DNA from: JACTUC01 sp964477685
GTDB taxonomy: Archaea > Thermoproteota > Methanomethylicia > Methanomethylicales > Methanomethylicaceae
DNA length: 17,164 bases
Direction: 5' to 3'
Assembly (NCBI GenBank): GCA_964477685.1
Contig: CAYZHK010000032.1
Span: forward strand, 1 to 17,164
Part shown: positions 6,355 to 13,700 of the stretch, one piece after another
Numbering within the stretch: the stretch's first letter is position 1
Layout of the letters: every line of letters starts with the position of its first letter
Program-made: the position numbers and the translations under genes
The notes under the pieces: model-generated
The model's database searches: none
What the model was told of the DNA's origin: nothing
What the model saw: the letters and a program-made list of their open reading frames with translations, nothing else

Positions 6355-7083
6355 ATGGAAGAAATGATTGTCGAGCTGAAGCTGCTTCTGATCGGCGCCG
6401 CCCTCGCCGTCGGGTCCTGGCAGGACATCAAGACCAGAGAGATAGACGACAGGCTCTGGGTCGTCGCCGGCATAGCTGGCGGGCTTCTGACGGTCGCCGA
6501 GATGGCCACGACCCCTGCCTACCCTTTGTTGCTGGCAGGCTTCAGCATCCTCGTAACCTCCCTGCTGGCCTTCGGCATCTACTTCCTGGGCCTCTACGGG
6601 GGGGCGGACGCCAAGGCGCTTCTGGTCATTGCCCTAGCCATGCCCGTCAACACATTTGGGACGTCTCTGCTCCCGGTCTTTCCCCTCACCGTGTTTGGCA
6701 ATTCCCTGGTCATCTCCTTGATGATAATTCCTGCCTGCCTCGTAGCCAATGCCCTGAGGGCTGGAAGGGGGCCGCTCTTCGCCGGCGTGAGGGCATCCAC
6801 CCTCAAGAAAGTGGCCGCGCTCTTCACCGGCATAAGGGTCAGCCCTGGGACGGCAAAGTCGGTCCATTTCAACCTCATCGAGTGGCCGCTGCCCTCTGGC
6901 GGGAGTGAGCTGAAGCTCTTCCGGAAGGTGGAGGAGGTGGACGAGCCAAAGCACTTCGTTGTGGGCGCCAAGGGCGTCTGGGTGACAGTGGCCATTCCGA
7001 TGATTGTGTTCTTCCTGGGGGGGTTTGTCCTCGCGGTTCTGGGGATTGACATCCTCATCACCCTGATTACGCTAATCCTGTGA
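6355..7083 (+). CDS. Archaeal prepilin peptidase (A24 family aspartic protease)
   Basis: A 242-residue polytopic membrane enzyme that removes class III signal peptides from prepilins before assembly. Both catalytic aspartates are present in their family motifs: Asp24 in SWQDIKTREI at the end of the first span, and Asp85 in LYGGADAKAL (the GxGD-like motif). Further hydrophobic spans lie at about 35-50, 57-80, 90-130 and 218-240. A hydrophilic stretch of about 70 residues (roughly 140-210) precedes the last span. It is divergent from the pilus operon and shares its promoter region. Natural substrates are the pilin-type proteins at 8411-10725 and 10749-17030. It belongs to the FlaK/PibD/EppA class; which subgroup cannot be told from sequence reading alone. 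Confidence 0.9.
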   Translation: MEEMIVELKLLLIGAALAVGSWQDIKTREIDDRLWVVAGIAGGLLTVAEMATTPAYPLLLAGFSILVTSLLAFGIYFLGLYGGADAKALLVIALAMPVNTFGTSLLPVFPLTVFGNSLVISLMIIPACLVANALRAGRGPLFAGVRASTLKKVAALFTGIRVSPGTAKSVHFNLIEWPLPSGGSELKLFRKVEEVDEPKHFVVGAKGVWVTVAIPMIVFFLGGFVLAVLGIDILITLITLIL

Positions 7084-7139
7084 GAACTGCCGGAGCGATT
7101 GGCAAGGCCATAGCATCTGCCCTTCGAATTCAGAAAGCA

Positions 7140-7147
7140 TTTAATAC
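7140..7147 (+). promoter_or_regulatory. TATA box of the secreted protein gene at 7180
   Basis: TTTAATAC lies about 35 bases before the ATG at 7180. The predicted start near 7168 leaves a 12-base leader containing GGTG (7171-7174), five bases from the ATG. This excludes the in-frame GTG at 7156, which would lie upstream of the transcript. Confidence 0.5.
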
Positions 7148-7179
7148 AACCAGAAGTGCAGTTTTGGTTTGGTGTTCAC

Positions 7180-7641
7180 ATGGGCTCTGGCAGGAAGGGG
7201 AAATCCCTTGCCATATTCATAGTCCTCATGTTCTTCGGAGGCGTGGCAGCGGGGCTGGTTGTATTCTCCGTGGCCCTTACGCTCTATCCTGGCCCCGGCA
7301 TTGGTGAGATGTCGCTCGTTTCCTCGCAGGTGGAGGGCAATTCCACCAGCAGCTCCATTGTGGTCACCCTGAACAACACCGGCAGCAGGGCTTTGGTGAT
7401 AGCCCAGGTGGCGGTTCTGGGGGTCAACTACACCCTTGACCCCACGGCCCTCGCCACGCCGGCGATATCCGGTTGGTGGGGGTCTGTTGTGAACGGGACC
7501 AATGCCACAGGCCTAGCTGTTGGCAGGATTGGGGTGATCTACATAAACTCCAGCGGGCGGATTGATCCATCACTCATCTCCCCCGTTAGCATCATTGCGG
7601 CGGACGGGACTATGCCATACTTCAATGTCACAGAGGTCTAG
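7180..7641 (+). CDS. Small membrane-anchored extracellular protein, pilin-like
   Basis: 153 residues: a short basic N-terminus (MGSGRKGKS), one hydrophobic span (about residues 9-30), then an extracellular beta-type domain rich in Asn-X-Ser/Thr sequons (GNSTSS, NNTGS, NYTL, NGTNATG, NSSG, NVTE). The SIVVTLNNTGSRALVIAQV segment resembles the strand motif of archaeal pilin-like surface proteins. The RKG before the span looks like a class III cleavage site, but the Lys directly after it is unusual, so processing by the neighbouring peptidase is uncertain. It follows the peptidase gene by about 100 bases with its own promoter. It could be a minor pilin or a plain surface anchor. It ends 14 bp inside the convergent DUF123 gene. 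Confidence 0.7.
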   Translation: MGSGRKGKSLAIFIVLMFFGGVAAGLVVFSVALTLYPGPGIGEMSLVSSQVEGNSTSSSIVVTLNNTGSRALVIAQVAVLGVNYTLDPTALATPAISGWWGSVVNGTNATGLAVGRIGVIYINSSGRIDPSLISPVSIIAADGTMPYFNVTEV

Positions 7642-8086
7642 ACGGGACCACGTCCAAGACTTCAGGGGCCAAGCCAAGCTCCATAAAAGATGCAACCGCC
7701 TTCTGGGTGGCTTCAGAGAAGGAGCCTTCAGAGTAGAGAAGGTGGCCTTTACACCCACACCGGCAGTCGGAGCTGCCGAAGCCCCTGATCGGCTGAAGGC
7801 CTCTTTTGGCCAAGAGAGAGACCAGCCTGCATTCGACATTGGCAGTGGAGGCTGCCTTTACAACGCTGAGACGCTCTGAGGCGGGGAGGAGGTGGTCGAT
7901 GTGCCAGAACCGCTTGATGGTGCCCCCCTTGAAGTTCCGAATGTGCCTTTCCAGACGGGCATCGAGGGAGATCAGGGCGGAACCGCAGTAGATGTAGGTG
8001 CCCGGCTGGAGAGAGAATATCGTGTTTTTGAGCTCTATTGAGGCTGCCAAATTCAGTGACAGAACCAGACAGTACCCACCTTTCAC
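7628..8086 (-). CDS. DUF123 protein, GIY-YIG nuclease-like
   Basis: About 152 residues from the GTG at 8086. DUF123 proteins are archaeal relatives of the GIY-YIG nuclease fold with no settled function. Seen here: PGTYIYCGSAL (the GIY-YIG-like strand pair), ARLERHIRNFKGG, RFWHIDHLL, ANVECRLVSLL and GFGSSDCRCGCKGHLLY, the cysteine-containing family signature near the C-terminus. A GAGG site is nine bases before the GTG at 8086 but directly adjacent to the TTG at 8095, so GTG is preferred (155 residues if TTG is used). Its 3' end overlaps the convergent secreted-protein gene by 14 bp. No link with the pilus genes is evident. Confidence 0.85.
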   Translation of the reverse strand: MKGGYCLVLSLNLAASIELKNTIFSLQPGTYIYCGSALISLDARLERHIRNFKGGTIKRFWHIDHLLPASERLSVVKAASTANVECRLVSLLAKRGLQPIRGFGSSDCRCGCKGHLLYSEGSFSEATQKAVASFMELGLAPEVLDVVPSRPL

Positions 8087-8099
8087 AACACTCAACCTC

Positions 8100-8398
8100 G
8101 CTCATGGGATCTAGGTGCCAAACATATCTAACTACGCAGGGGCAACAAATACCCTTCATTAGTAGCGATGGAAAGACTCAATTGCCATGGTGATGTCTAG
8201 GCAATATGGGGCACCCAAATAAGTAGCCACAGACAATCTGCAAAGATAGATCGCCCCTGCAGCATGCGATGGATGAAGGCGCTTGGCTTGGTAGACTTGT
8301 TTTAATGGCACAATTCAGCTATTTATGACGCTTGATAATCGCCTTCCAGCAGTCGACTGGGATATGTTAAAATATGGTTTATGATACAGACATAGAAA
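8100..8398. other. Intergenic region with promoter only
   Basis: About 300 bases between the divergent DUF123 and pilin genes. I see no convincing coding frame, RNA gene or repeat. A weak TATA-like TTAGATATG for DUF123 (minus strand, near 8122-8130) and the pilin promoter at the right end are the only recognisable elements. Confidence 0.4.
8367..8375 (+). promoter_or_regulatory. TATA box of the pilin gene cluster
   Basis: TTAAAATAT lies about 40 bases before the TTG at 8411. A start near 8396 leaves a 15-base leader with GGTG at 8401-8404. No other promoter is evident before the second and third pilins, so the three are probably co-transcribed. Confidence 0.5.
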
Positions 8399-8410
8399 GT
8401 GGTGCTCAGC

Positions 8411-8860
8411 TTGCAGAAGAGAGGCTCTAAGGGTGTAAGCGAGATAATAGCGACTGTTCTCATGATCATGATAGTTACGGCAATAGGGTTCGCGATATTC
8501 CTCTATGGCATGGGCTTCTTCACAGCCTCGACTGCAGCCCGTGACCAGGCCACCTCGACTGGCATCGCCACGTTGCGGGAGAGGTTCATTGTGGTTGATG
8601 CCTATTTCAATACGACAGAAAATTCCGCGTCAATCTGGGTTTACAACTATGGGGAGACAAACTTGGCCATAAGCTCAATCTACCTGAACGGTACAAAGCT
8701 TGACATCGACAGTCCACCATCCCCCGTATCCATTACGCCCACCAAGGTCATCAAGATAATATGCAGCACAACTACAACTATTGTCACTCCAGGCGACTCA
8801 CAGCTTGTGCGCGTCGTCAGCTCTCTCGGCAATTTCTACGAGAGCTATTATCAGAGTTGA
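8411..8860 (+). CDS. Archaeal type IV pilin
   Basis: 149 residues. The N-terminus MQKRGSKGVSEIIATVL is a textbook class III signal: basic stretch, Gly at -1, then a hydrophobic helix to about residue 35 that packs in the pilus core. The extracellular part is Thr/Ser-rich with a few N-glycosylation sequons and a YNYGETNLAISSIYLNG strand motif common in archaeal pilins. GGTG (8401-8404) sits six bases before TTG 8411, so that start is preferred over the in-frame GTGs at 8399 and 8402; those would fit a leaderless start. First of three pilin-type genes in a row; its TGA is embedded in the next gene's Shine-Dalgarno. Likely substrate of the peptidase at 6355-7083. Major or minor status is unknown. 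Confidence 0.85.
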   Translation: MQKRGSKGVSEIIATVLMIMIVTAIGFAIFLYGMGFFTASTAARDQATSTGIATLRERFIVVDAYFNTTENSASIWVYNYGETNLAISSIYLNGTKLDIDSPPSPVSITPTKVIKIICSTTTTIVTPGDSQLVRVVSSLGNFYESYYQS

Positions 8861-8862
8861 TC
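8854..8862 (+). promoter_or_regulatory. Shine-Dalgarno of the second pilin containing the first pilin's stop
   Basis: GAGTTGATC matches the GAGGTGATC anti-16S complement with one mismatch. It is five bases before the ATG at 8868, and its TGA is the stop codon of the first pilin. This supports translational coupling and rules out the longer upstream start. Confidence 0.5.
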
Positions 8863-8867
8863 TGCCC

Positions 8868-9767
8868 ATGCCAGGTAAACGGGTCTGCAGGGCCAAGGGG
8901 GCGAGCAGGAAGGGCGTAAGCACTGTAGTGGGCATGACAATATTCCTGCTGATGTTTGCCATAGCCGTGGCGTATGTATTCATGTGGTCCCAGAACAGCG
9001 GCATCTACATCGACACCGTCAAGAAGCAGGTGGATTTCGAAAGGTCGCGCCTCACTGAGAACCTCATTGTGACAGCCGAGAACATGACGACCGTGCTGGT
9101 GGAGAACCCCACGGCGGGCGTCATTGTGGTCACCCAGGTCTGGAGCCACAACAACATGACCTGGGGACCGGGAGAACTCGGCATCCCGCCCTTCAGCAAC
9201 GTCGAGATTGTGGGCGATACCGGCTGGGTTGGCGATGGCAACTTCACCGTCGTCACCTACCGCGGCAACATATTCAGCGGCGGGATAATGGTCCAGATAG
9301 AGGAGTCCACGAGCCGTTCCTGGGAGGTCACCTGGTACTGGAATGACACCATGAACCAGTCGGCGCATGCAACCATGACCTGGAGCCAAATGAACTCCAG
9401 CCAGCAGATTGGCGTGACCTACTGGTACGACCTTAACATTAACTACAAATGGGACTACCTCAACAATCCGGTCCTGGCAAAAGTCTACAACATGACCGAC
9501 GTGACCATGCTCGGATTCGTGGCCAAGACTACTCTCATCAAGCTTTCGGACAGTGCCTCGGAGGCCTGGATCAACTATTACATTTCCGACACATCGAGGG
9601 TGGCGATCATCGTTGACGGGTCAGGCTCCCTGCTATGGGCGAATGGGCCGGTAAAGATCGCCGGCGAGCAATACTCGGTCCATGAGGTTTGGGTTTTCTT
9701 CGACGGCTACGGGAAAGGAGACGTCCAGCTGAGGCTGAATATCATCAATGCAACCTTCGCCCGGTGA
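8868..9767 (+). CDS. Large type IV pilin-like surface protein
   Basis: 299 residues. A basic lead of about 16 residues ends in SRKG, followed by VSTVVGMTIFLLMFAIAVAY, a class III signal and core helix. The rest (about 260 residues) is an extracellular domain rich in Trp, Asn and Thr with several sequons (NMT, NFT, NDT, NQS, NSS, NAT). It contains TYWYDLNINYKWDY and a C-terminal QYSVHEVWVFFDGYGKGDVQL motif. Those motifs recur in the next gene, so the two are paralogues by tandem duplication. Larger than usual pilins, it may be a minor or tip pilin. Start at 8868 is set by the coupled Shine-Dalgarno. I cannot name its extracellular fold. Confidence 0.8.
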   Translation: MPGKRVCRAKGASRKGVSTVVGMTIFLLMFAIAVAYVFMWSQNSGIYIDTVKKQVDFERSRLTENLIVTAENMTTVLVENPTAGVIVVTQVWSHNNMTWGPGELGIPPFSNVEIVGDTGWVGDGNFTVVTYRGNIFSGGIMVQIEESTSRSWEVTWYWNDTMNQSAHATMTWSQMNSSQQIGVTYWYDLNINYKWDYLNNPVLAKVYNMTDVTMLGFVAKTTLIKLSDSASEAWINYYISDTSRVAIIVDGSGSLLWANGPVKIAGEQYSVHEVWVFFDGYGKGDVQLRLNIINATFAR

Positions 9768-9769
9768 TC
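9763..9769 (+). promoter_or_regulatory. Perfect 7-base Shine-Dalgarno of the third pilin, overlapping the preceding stop
   Basis: GGTGATC is a full match to the complement of the archaeal 16S 3' end. Its TGA is the stop of the second pilin. Seven bases later comes ATT at 9777, in frame with the third pilin's signal peptide. The alternative TTG at 9778 is out of frame and meets a stop after 19 codons. Confidence 0.5.
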
Positions 9770-9776
9770 CGGGGGG

Positions 9777-10725
9777 ATTGGAACAACGGCAAGGAAAAGA
9801 GCTGCGGGTTCGCGAAGAAGGGGGAGGAAAGGAGTAAGCACGATAATTGGCATCTCCATATTCTTCATGATCTTCGTCATGGCCCTCACGACGGTCTATT
9901 CGTGGCAGACAATGCTGGCGGAATACTCAGAGGTAGGAATCCAGCAGCTGAATCTGGATAACCTGAGGGTCGCAGAGAGCCTTGATGTGAGCGTGCTCAA
10001 TTCCAACAATATTCTCCTGACCAACCCGACGGCGCAGACGGTCAGGGTTGTCAATGTGCTCAGTGACAATGTGCTGGTCTGGAACGGCAGCCTCGATGTT
10101 GCGCCATTCTCCTCCACTACCCTCTACCATAGCGTTGCAGGGGGGGAGGCCTACAGGGTGATCACCATGAGGGGCAACGTCTTCTCGGCCGGGCTGGAGG
10201 ACCGCCGGGCCGATGTGGCTCAGCAAGGATGGCATGTTAAGTTTGTATATAATGACACCTATGAACCGGGAACTAATCCTCTCAATCCTCTAGCGCATCC
10301 AGAGGATGAGTGGGGAGCGAGCACCATAGTAGGAGAAACCTATTGGTATAATACCAATATTAATTGGGAATGGAATTACACAGCTCAGCCCTTTGGCAAC
10401 TTATCGCTGCCAGCGGGAACGTGCACGGGCTTCATAGCATCTACAACCCTTGTTAAAGTCGTTAACGAGCTACAACGCGACGATCAATTTCTACATAGAC
10501 ACTGGGGACAGCAGCTTTGACAGGAGCAGGGTGGCCCTCGCCATCGACGGCGTGCTGCAGCGGCCACTCGCTGCTGTTGTCTGGTATGACTCAAGCCACT
10601 ATGTTTGGTTCACCTTAACAGGCCCCCAGTATTCGGTCCATGAGGTCTCTGTCTATTTCTATGGCCGTGACGTCGAGGTGCAGAAGCTGAGCCTCAATGT
10701 AGTCAATGCAACAGTTGCCTCCTAG
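9777..10725 (+). pseudogene. Third pilin paralogue, no canonical start and frameshifted near 10467
   Basis: A paralogue of the 8868-9767 protein. The class III signal is clear (RRGRKG then VSTIIGISIFFMIFVMAL) but the frame has no ATG, GTG or TTG between the preceding stop and the signal peptide; ATT 9777, seven bases after GGTGATC, is the only sensible start. The body runs to TTLVKVVN near 10466, then the homologous continuation (SYNATINFYIDTG to QYSVHEVSVYF and NVVNATVAS) is in the next frame, ending at 10725. One extra base or two missing bases in 10464-10470 would account for it. Without correction the protein ends at 10520. The stretch about 10235-10470 is much more AT-rich than its flanks. 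It could be a decaying gene, a sequencing error, or an expression-controlled frameshift; decay or error is likeliest. Confidence 0.7.
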
Positions 10726-10740
10726 CAGGGGGAACTTTTC

Positions 10741-10748
10741 AAAAAAAA
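10741..10748 (-). terminator. T-tract terminator of the giant adhesin gene
   Basis: Eight consecutive Ts on the minus strand directly after the TAA stop, typical of archaeal U-tract termination. It also separates this gene from the convergent pilin cluster, whose stop is 23 bases away. Confidence 0.5.
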
Positions 10749-13700
10749 TTAGTAAAGGAAGTAGGTAGCGTCTGAATAGTCTGTGCCTGCAAATGCCGAG
10801 TTGATGCGAGCTATCAAATTGCTGTAATCCGCTGCGGTCATGCTGCCAGAGCCCGTTGCTATGAAGTTGTTTGCCTCGGTGAAGATCTGGCCTATGGTCT
10901 TTCCGTTGGCGGCGGCACTGTAGTTGAAGATGCGGAGGTCCTGCAGGAGCGTTTCGGTGGGGCCGAAGTTGAACAGCCCAAAGTCCGCGTTGTCATAGTC
11001 GATGTTAAACCTGAGGGCCAGCAGGTTGGCGCCCAGCACGCCACCCTGTCCTGCCAAGGCTCCGCTGGAGTTGCTGTAGTCCTGGTCCAAGGCAGTAGCA
11101 GGGTTGGAGTTGGCCAGGTATCCCTTGATGTAGCTGAGGTTATCCCACTGGTTCTGGTTCGCTGCGGTAGTTCCGATGGTCACGACCCAGGAGGTGCCAT
11201 AGATAGCCGATATGTTGTTCTGTAGATAGCCGTTGGCGTCGGCGCTCCACATCATTCTGTCATAGGTCAGGAACTGACCGTAGAACCAACGCTTGTTGCC
11301 AAAGTTCACAGATTGGTCAGAGTTCGTGATGTTGAGTACAACGGACGAACTGGAGGTGGCGTTCCAGCCCAGAGGGATGACCTCTGAGAGGGTGTAGATG
11401 CCAGGCGGCTGGGCGGAGAAGACGTACCGGCCGCTGGAGTCTGTTGTGGCAACCAGCGTGTCGCCCAGGGCATTCCTCAGGGTCACCTGCCAGCCCGCTA
11501 ATGGGATGTCAATTGTGTTTAGGTAGGCCCCGTTCTTGTCTACATCGAAATAAACATAGCCAGTTACATTGTATCTGTCATAGAGGTAGAGGAAGTTAAG
11601 GCCCGTTACCGAGCTGTTAGTGATGTCCAGTGTCACCTTGGTCGCAGTGACGTTCTTCCAGCCCGCCCCGGAGTCGTACCAGGACTGGACTGTGTACTTG
11701 CCGCCGGCTAGGCTGCTGAAGTTGTAGAGCCCCATGGCATTGGTCAATTGGCTGTCAATGATGATCCCCTGATAGTCAGACAGGGTCAGGAGCCAGCCGC
11801 TCAGCGGTATCCCTGTGCCATTGGTTAGCACATAGCCGCTGATGCTGAAGTTCATCCCTGCACTATAGTTGAGGTAGTTGCCGAACTTGAGGAAGGTGCC
11901 GTTCGAAGTGAGGTTGACCGTAACGCTAGTGGGTGTGCTGGCGACCCATCCTCCGCGGTAGGTTTCGTTCACTGTGTAGGTCCCCGCCAGGAGGCCATTG
12001 AAGGTCCAGATTCCGGAGCTGTTGGTGAAGGCTGTGAAGAGGTCTGTCGAGTTATAGAGGATGAAGCCCCAGCCTGCGATGGGAAGCTCGCCGGCGCTCT
12101 GACTGCCATTCATGTCCAAGTCATTGAACTTCAGCCCAGTGATGGTATAGCGGGGCAGGGCCGCCGAGAGGTTCATGCCAAAATCAACTATTTGGCCCGC
12201 ACCAGCCAAGGTTACGCTCAGGATGGACGGAGTTGTGTTGTAATAGCCACTCATGACAACTGCCTGCACTGTGTAGGTTCCGTTCGAAAGCGCAAAGGAA
12301 TAGTTGCCGGTGGAGTCGGTGAGTTTGGAATTAATATAAGTCCCGTTGGTCACAATCACTGTCCAGTTTGCCAGCCCATTGGCTGGGACATTGTTGTAGA
12401 CCCTACCGCTGATTGTGGGGGTCACGACTGGCGTGTAGTTATAATACCAACTGAAGTTCTGCACCCAATCGGCTGTACTCAGTGTTGGATATGTGTAGTA
12501 ATTGCTAGTGTTTGAATATAAGGAGGAATAACGGTACGAATATAACCTGTAATCCCCCAGAGGATAATTGGGGAAGATGTAGAAGCCATTACTGTCAGTA
12601 TATTTGTATGCGATCTGTGTGTAAGTCGTTGGTCCTGTCTTGTTGTAAAGATACACGACCCAGCCAGACAACCCGGCTTCCCCGGCATCCTGGACCGCGT
12701 TCTTGTTGGTGTCATTGAAGACCCAGCCGTACATGCTGTAGGCCGGGGCATTCCCTATCATGTAATTTCCGAAGTCAACTCTCACTGGGGCGCTGGCTAT
12801 GGTGATGTTCACCTGATAGGGGGTCGAATAGGTCCAGCCGGATTGACTTGCGAGATTTTCAGTCACGGTATAGTCGCCATTCGGGACGAGGAAGGAATAG
12901 TAGCCGGATGAGGTCGTAGTATTGGCCACGGGCCAGCCAAAGGAGTCGTAGATGGAGATCTGCCAGCCATTGAGGGCTGCTTCGTCGGATATTGTGGTGT
13001 TCCAGAACTTGTCAAGGTCTGTGTCGTTGTATTTATACCCATAAACTAAGTATGTGGGCTGAGGTCCTACCCACTTGTTAAAGAAGCTCTGGTTCGTCAT
13101 TGATGCGCTGGTTAGGGTGACAGACACAAACCTTGCCCAAAGGCTGGTGTAGTTTGCCTTCAGTACTTCTACAACAGTGTATGTACCGGGGTTCAAGCCG
13201 GAGAAGGTATACTGACCGCTGGCTGTTGTCGTTATTCGAGATGGGAAGGAGTAGGGGGAGAATGCACCGTTGTAAAGGAATATTGTCCATGCATCGGTCA
13301 TCGTGGCGTTGCCATCGTCGAAGGCATTATTGCGGTTCGTATCGTTGAAGACGTAACCGCTGATGAGGTAAGTGGTGGGCAATGCAAGCAGACGGTTTCC
13401 AAAACTTAGCGTGTTGTTCGAAGCCTTATTGATGGTGACATTCATTACGCTGAGTGTTGTATTCACCCATCCGGTCTGATTCTGCTCATAAATGGTGTAG
13501 ACACCATCAGGCAAGGAGGAGTAGATAAAGATCCCAGAGCTGTTTGTATTCGCTGAACGTATCGGGTAACCCTCATTATCATTATACCATATGGTCCATC
13601 CGTTCAGTTTGCTCTCTCCGGCTGTATAGCTTGCACTGTTGTCAGAATCATTGTACTTATAGCCACTGACAGAATAGAATTTGTTTGGTGCCGGTTTTAG

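Noticed and set aside
2908..7083. Archaellum (flagellar) operon
   Set aside because: No FlaF, FlaG or FlaH genes, and the platform protein is split; an adhesive or other type IV pilus fits better.
7156..7179. GTG at 7156 as start of the small secreted protein
   Set aside because: It lies at the predicted TATA and transcription start region and lacks a ribosome site; ATG 7180 has GGTG at five bases.
8781..8867. N-terminal extension of the second pilin from the upstream frame
   Set aside because: It would overlap the first pilin by 80 bases and push the class III signal to residue 45; the coupled Shine-Dalgarno sets ATG 8868.
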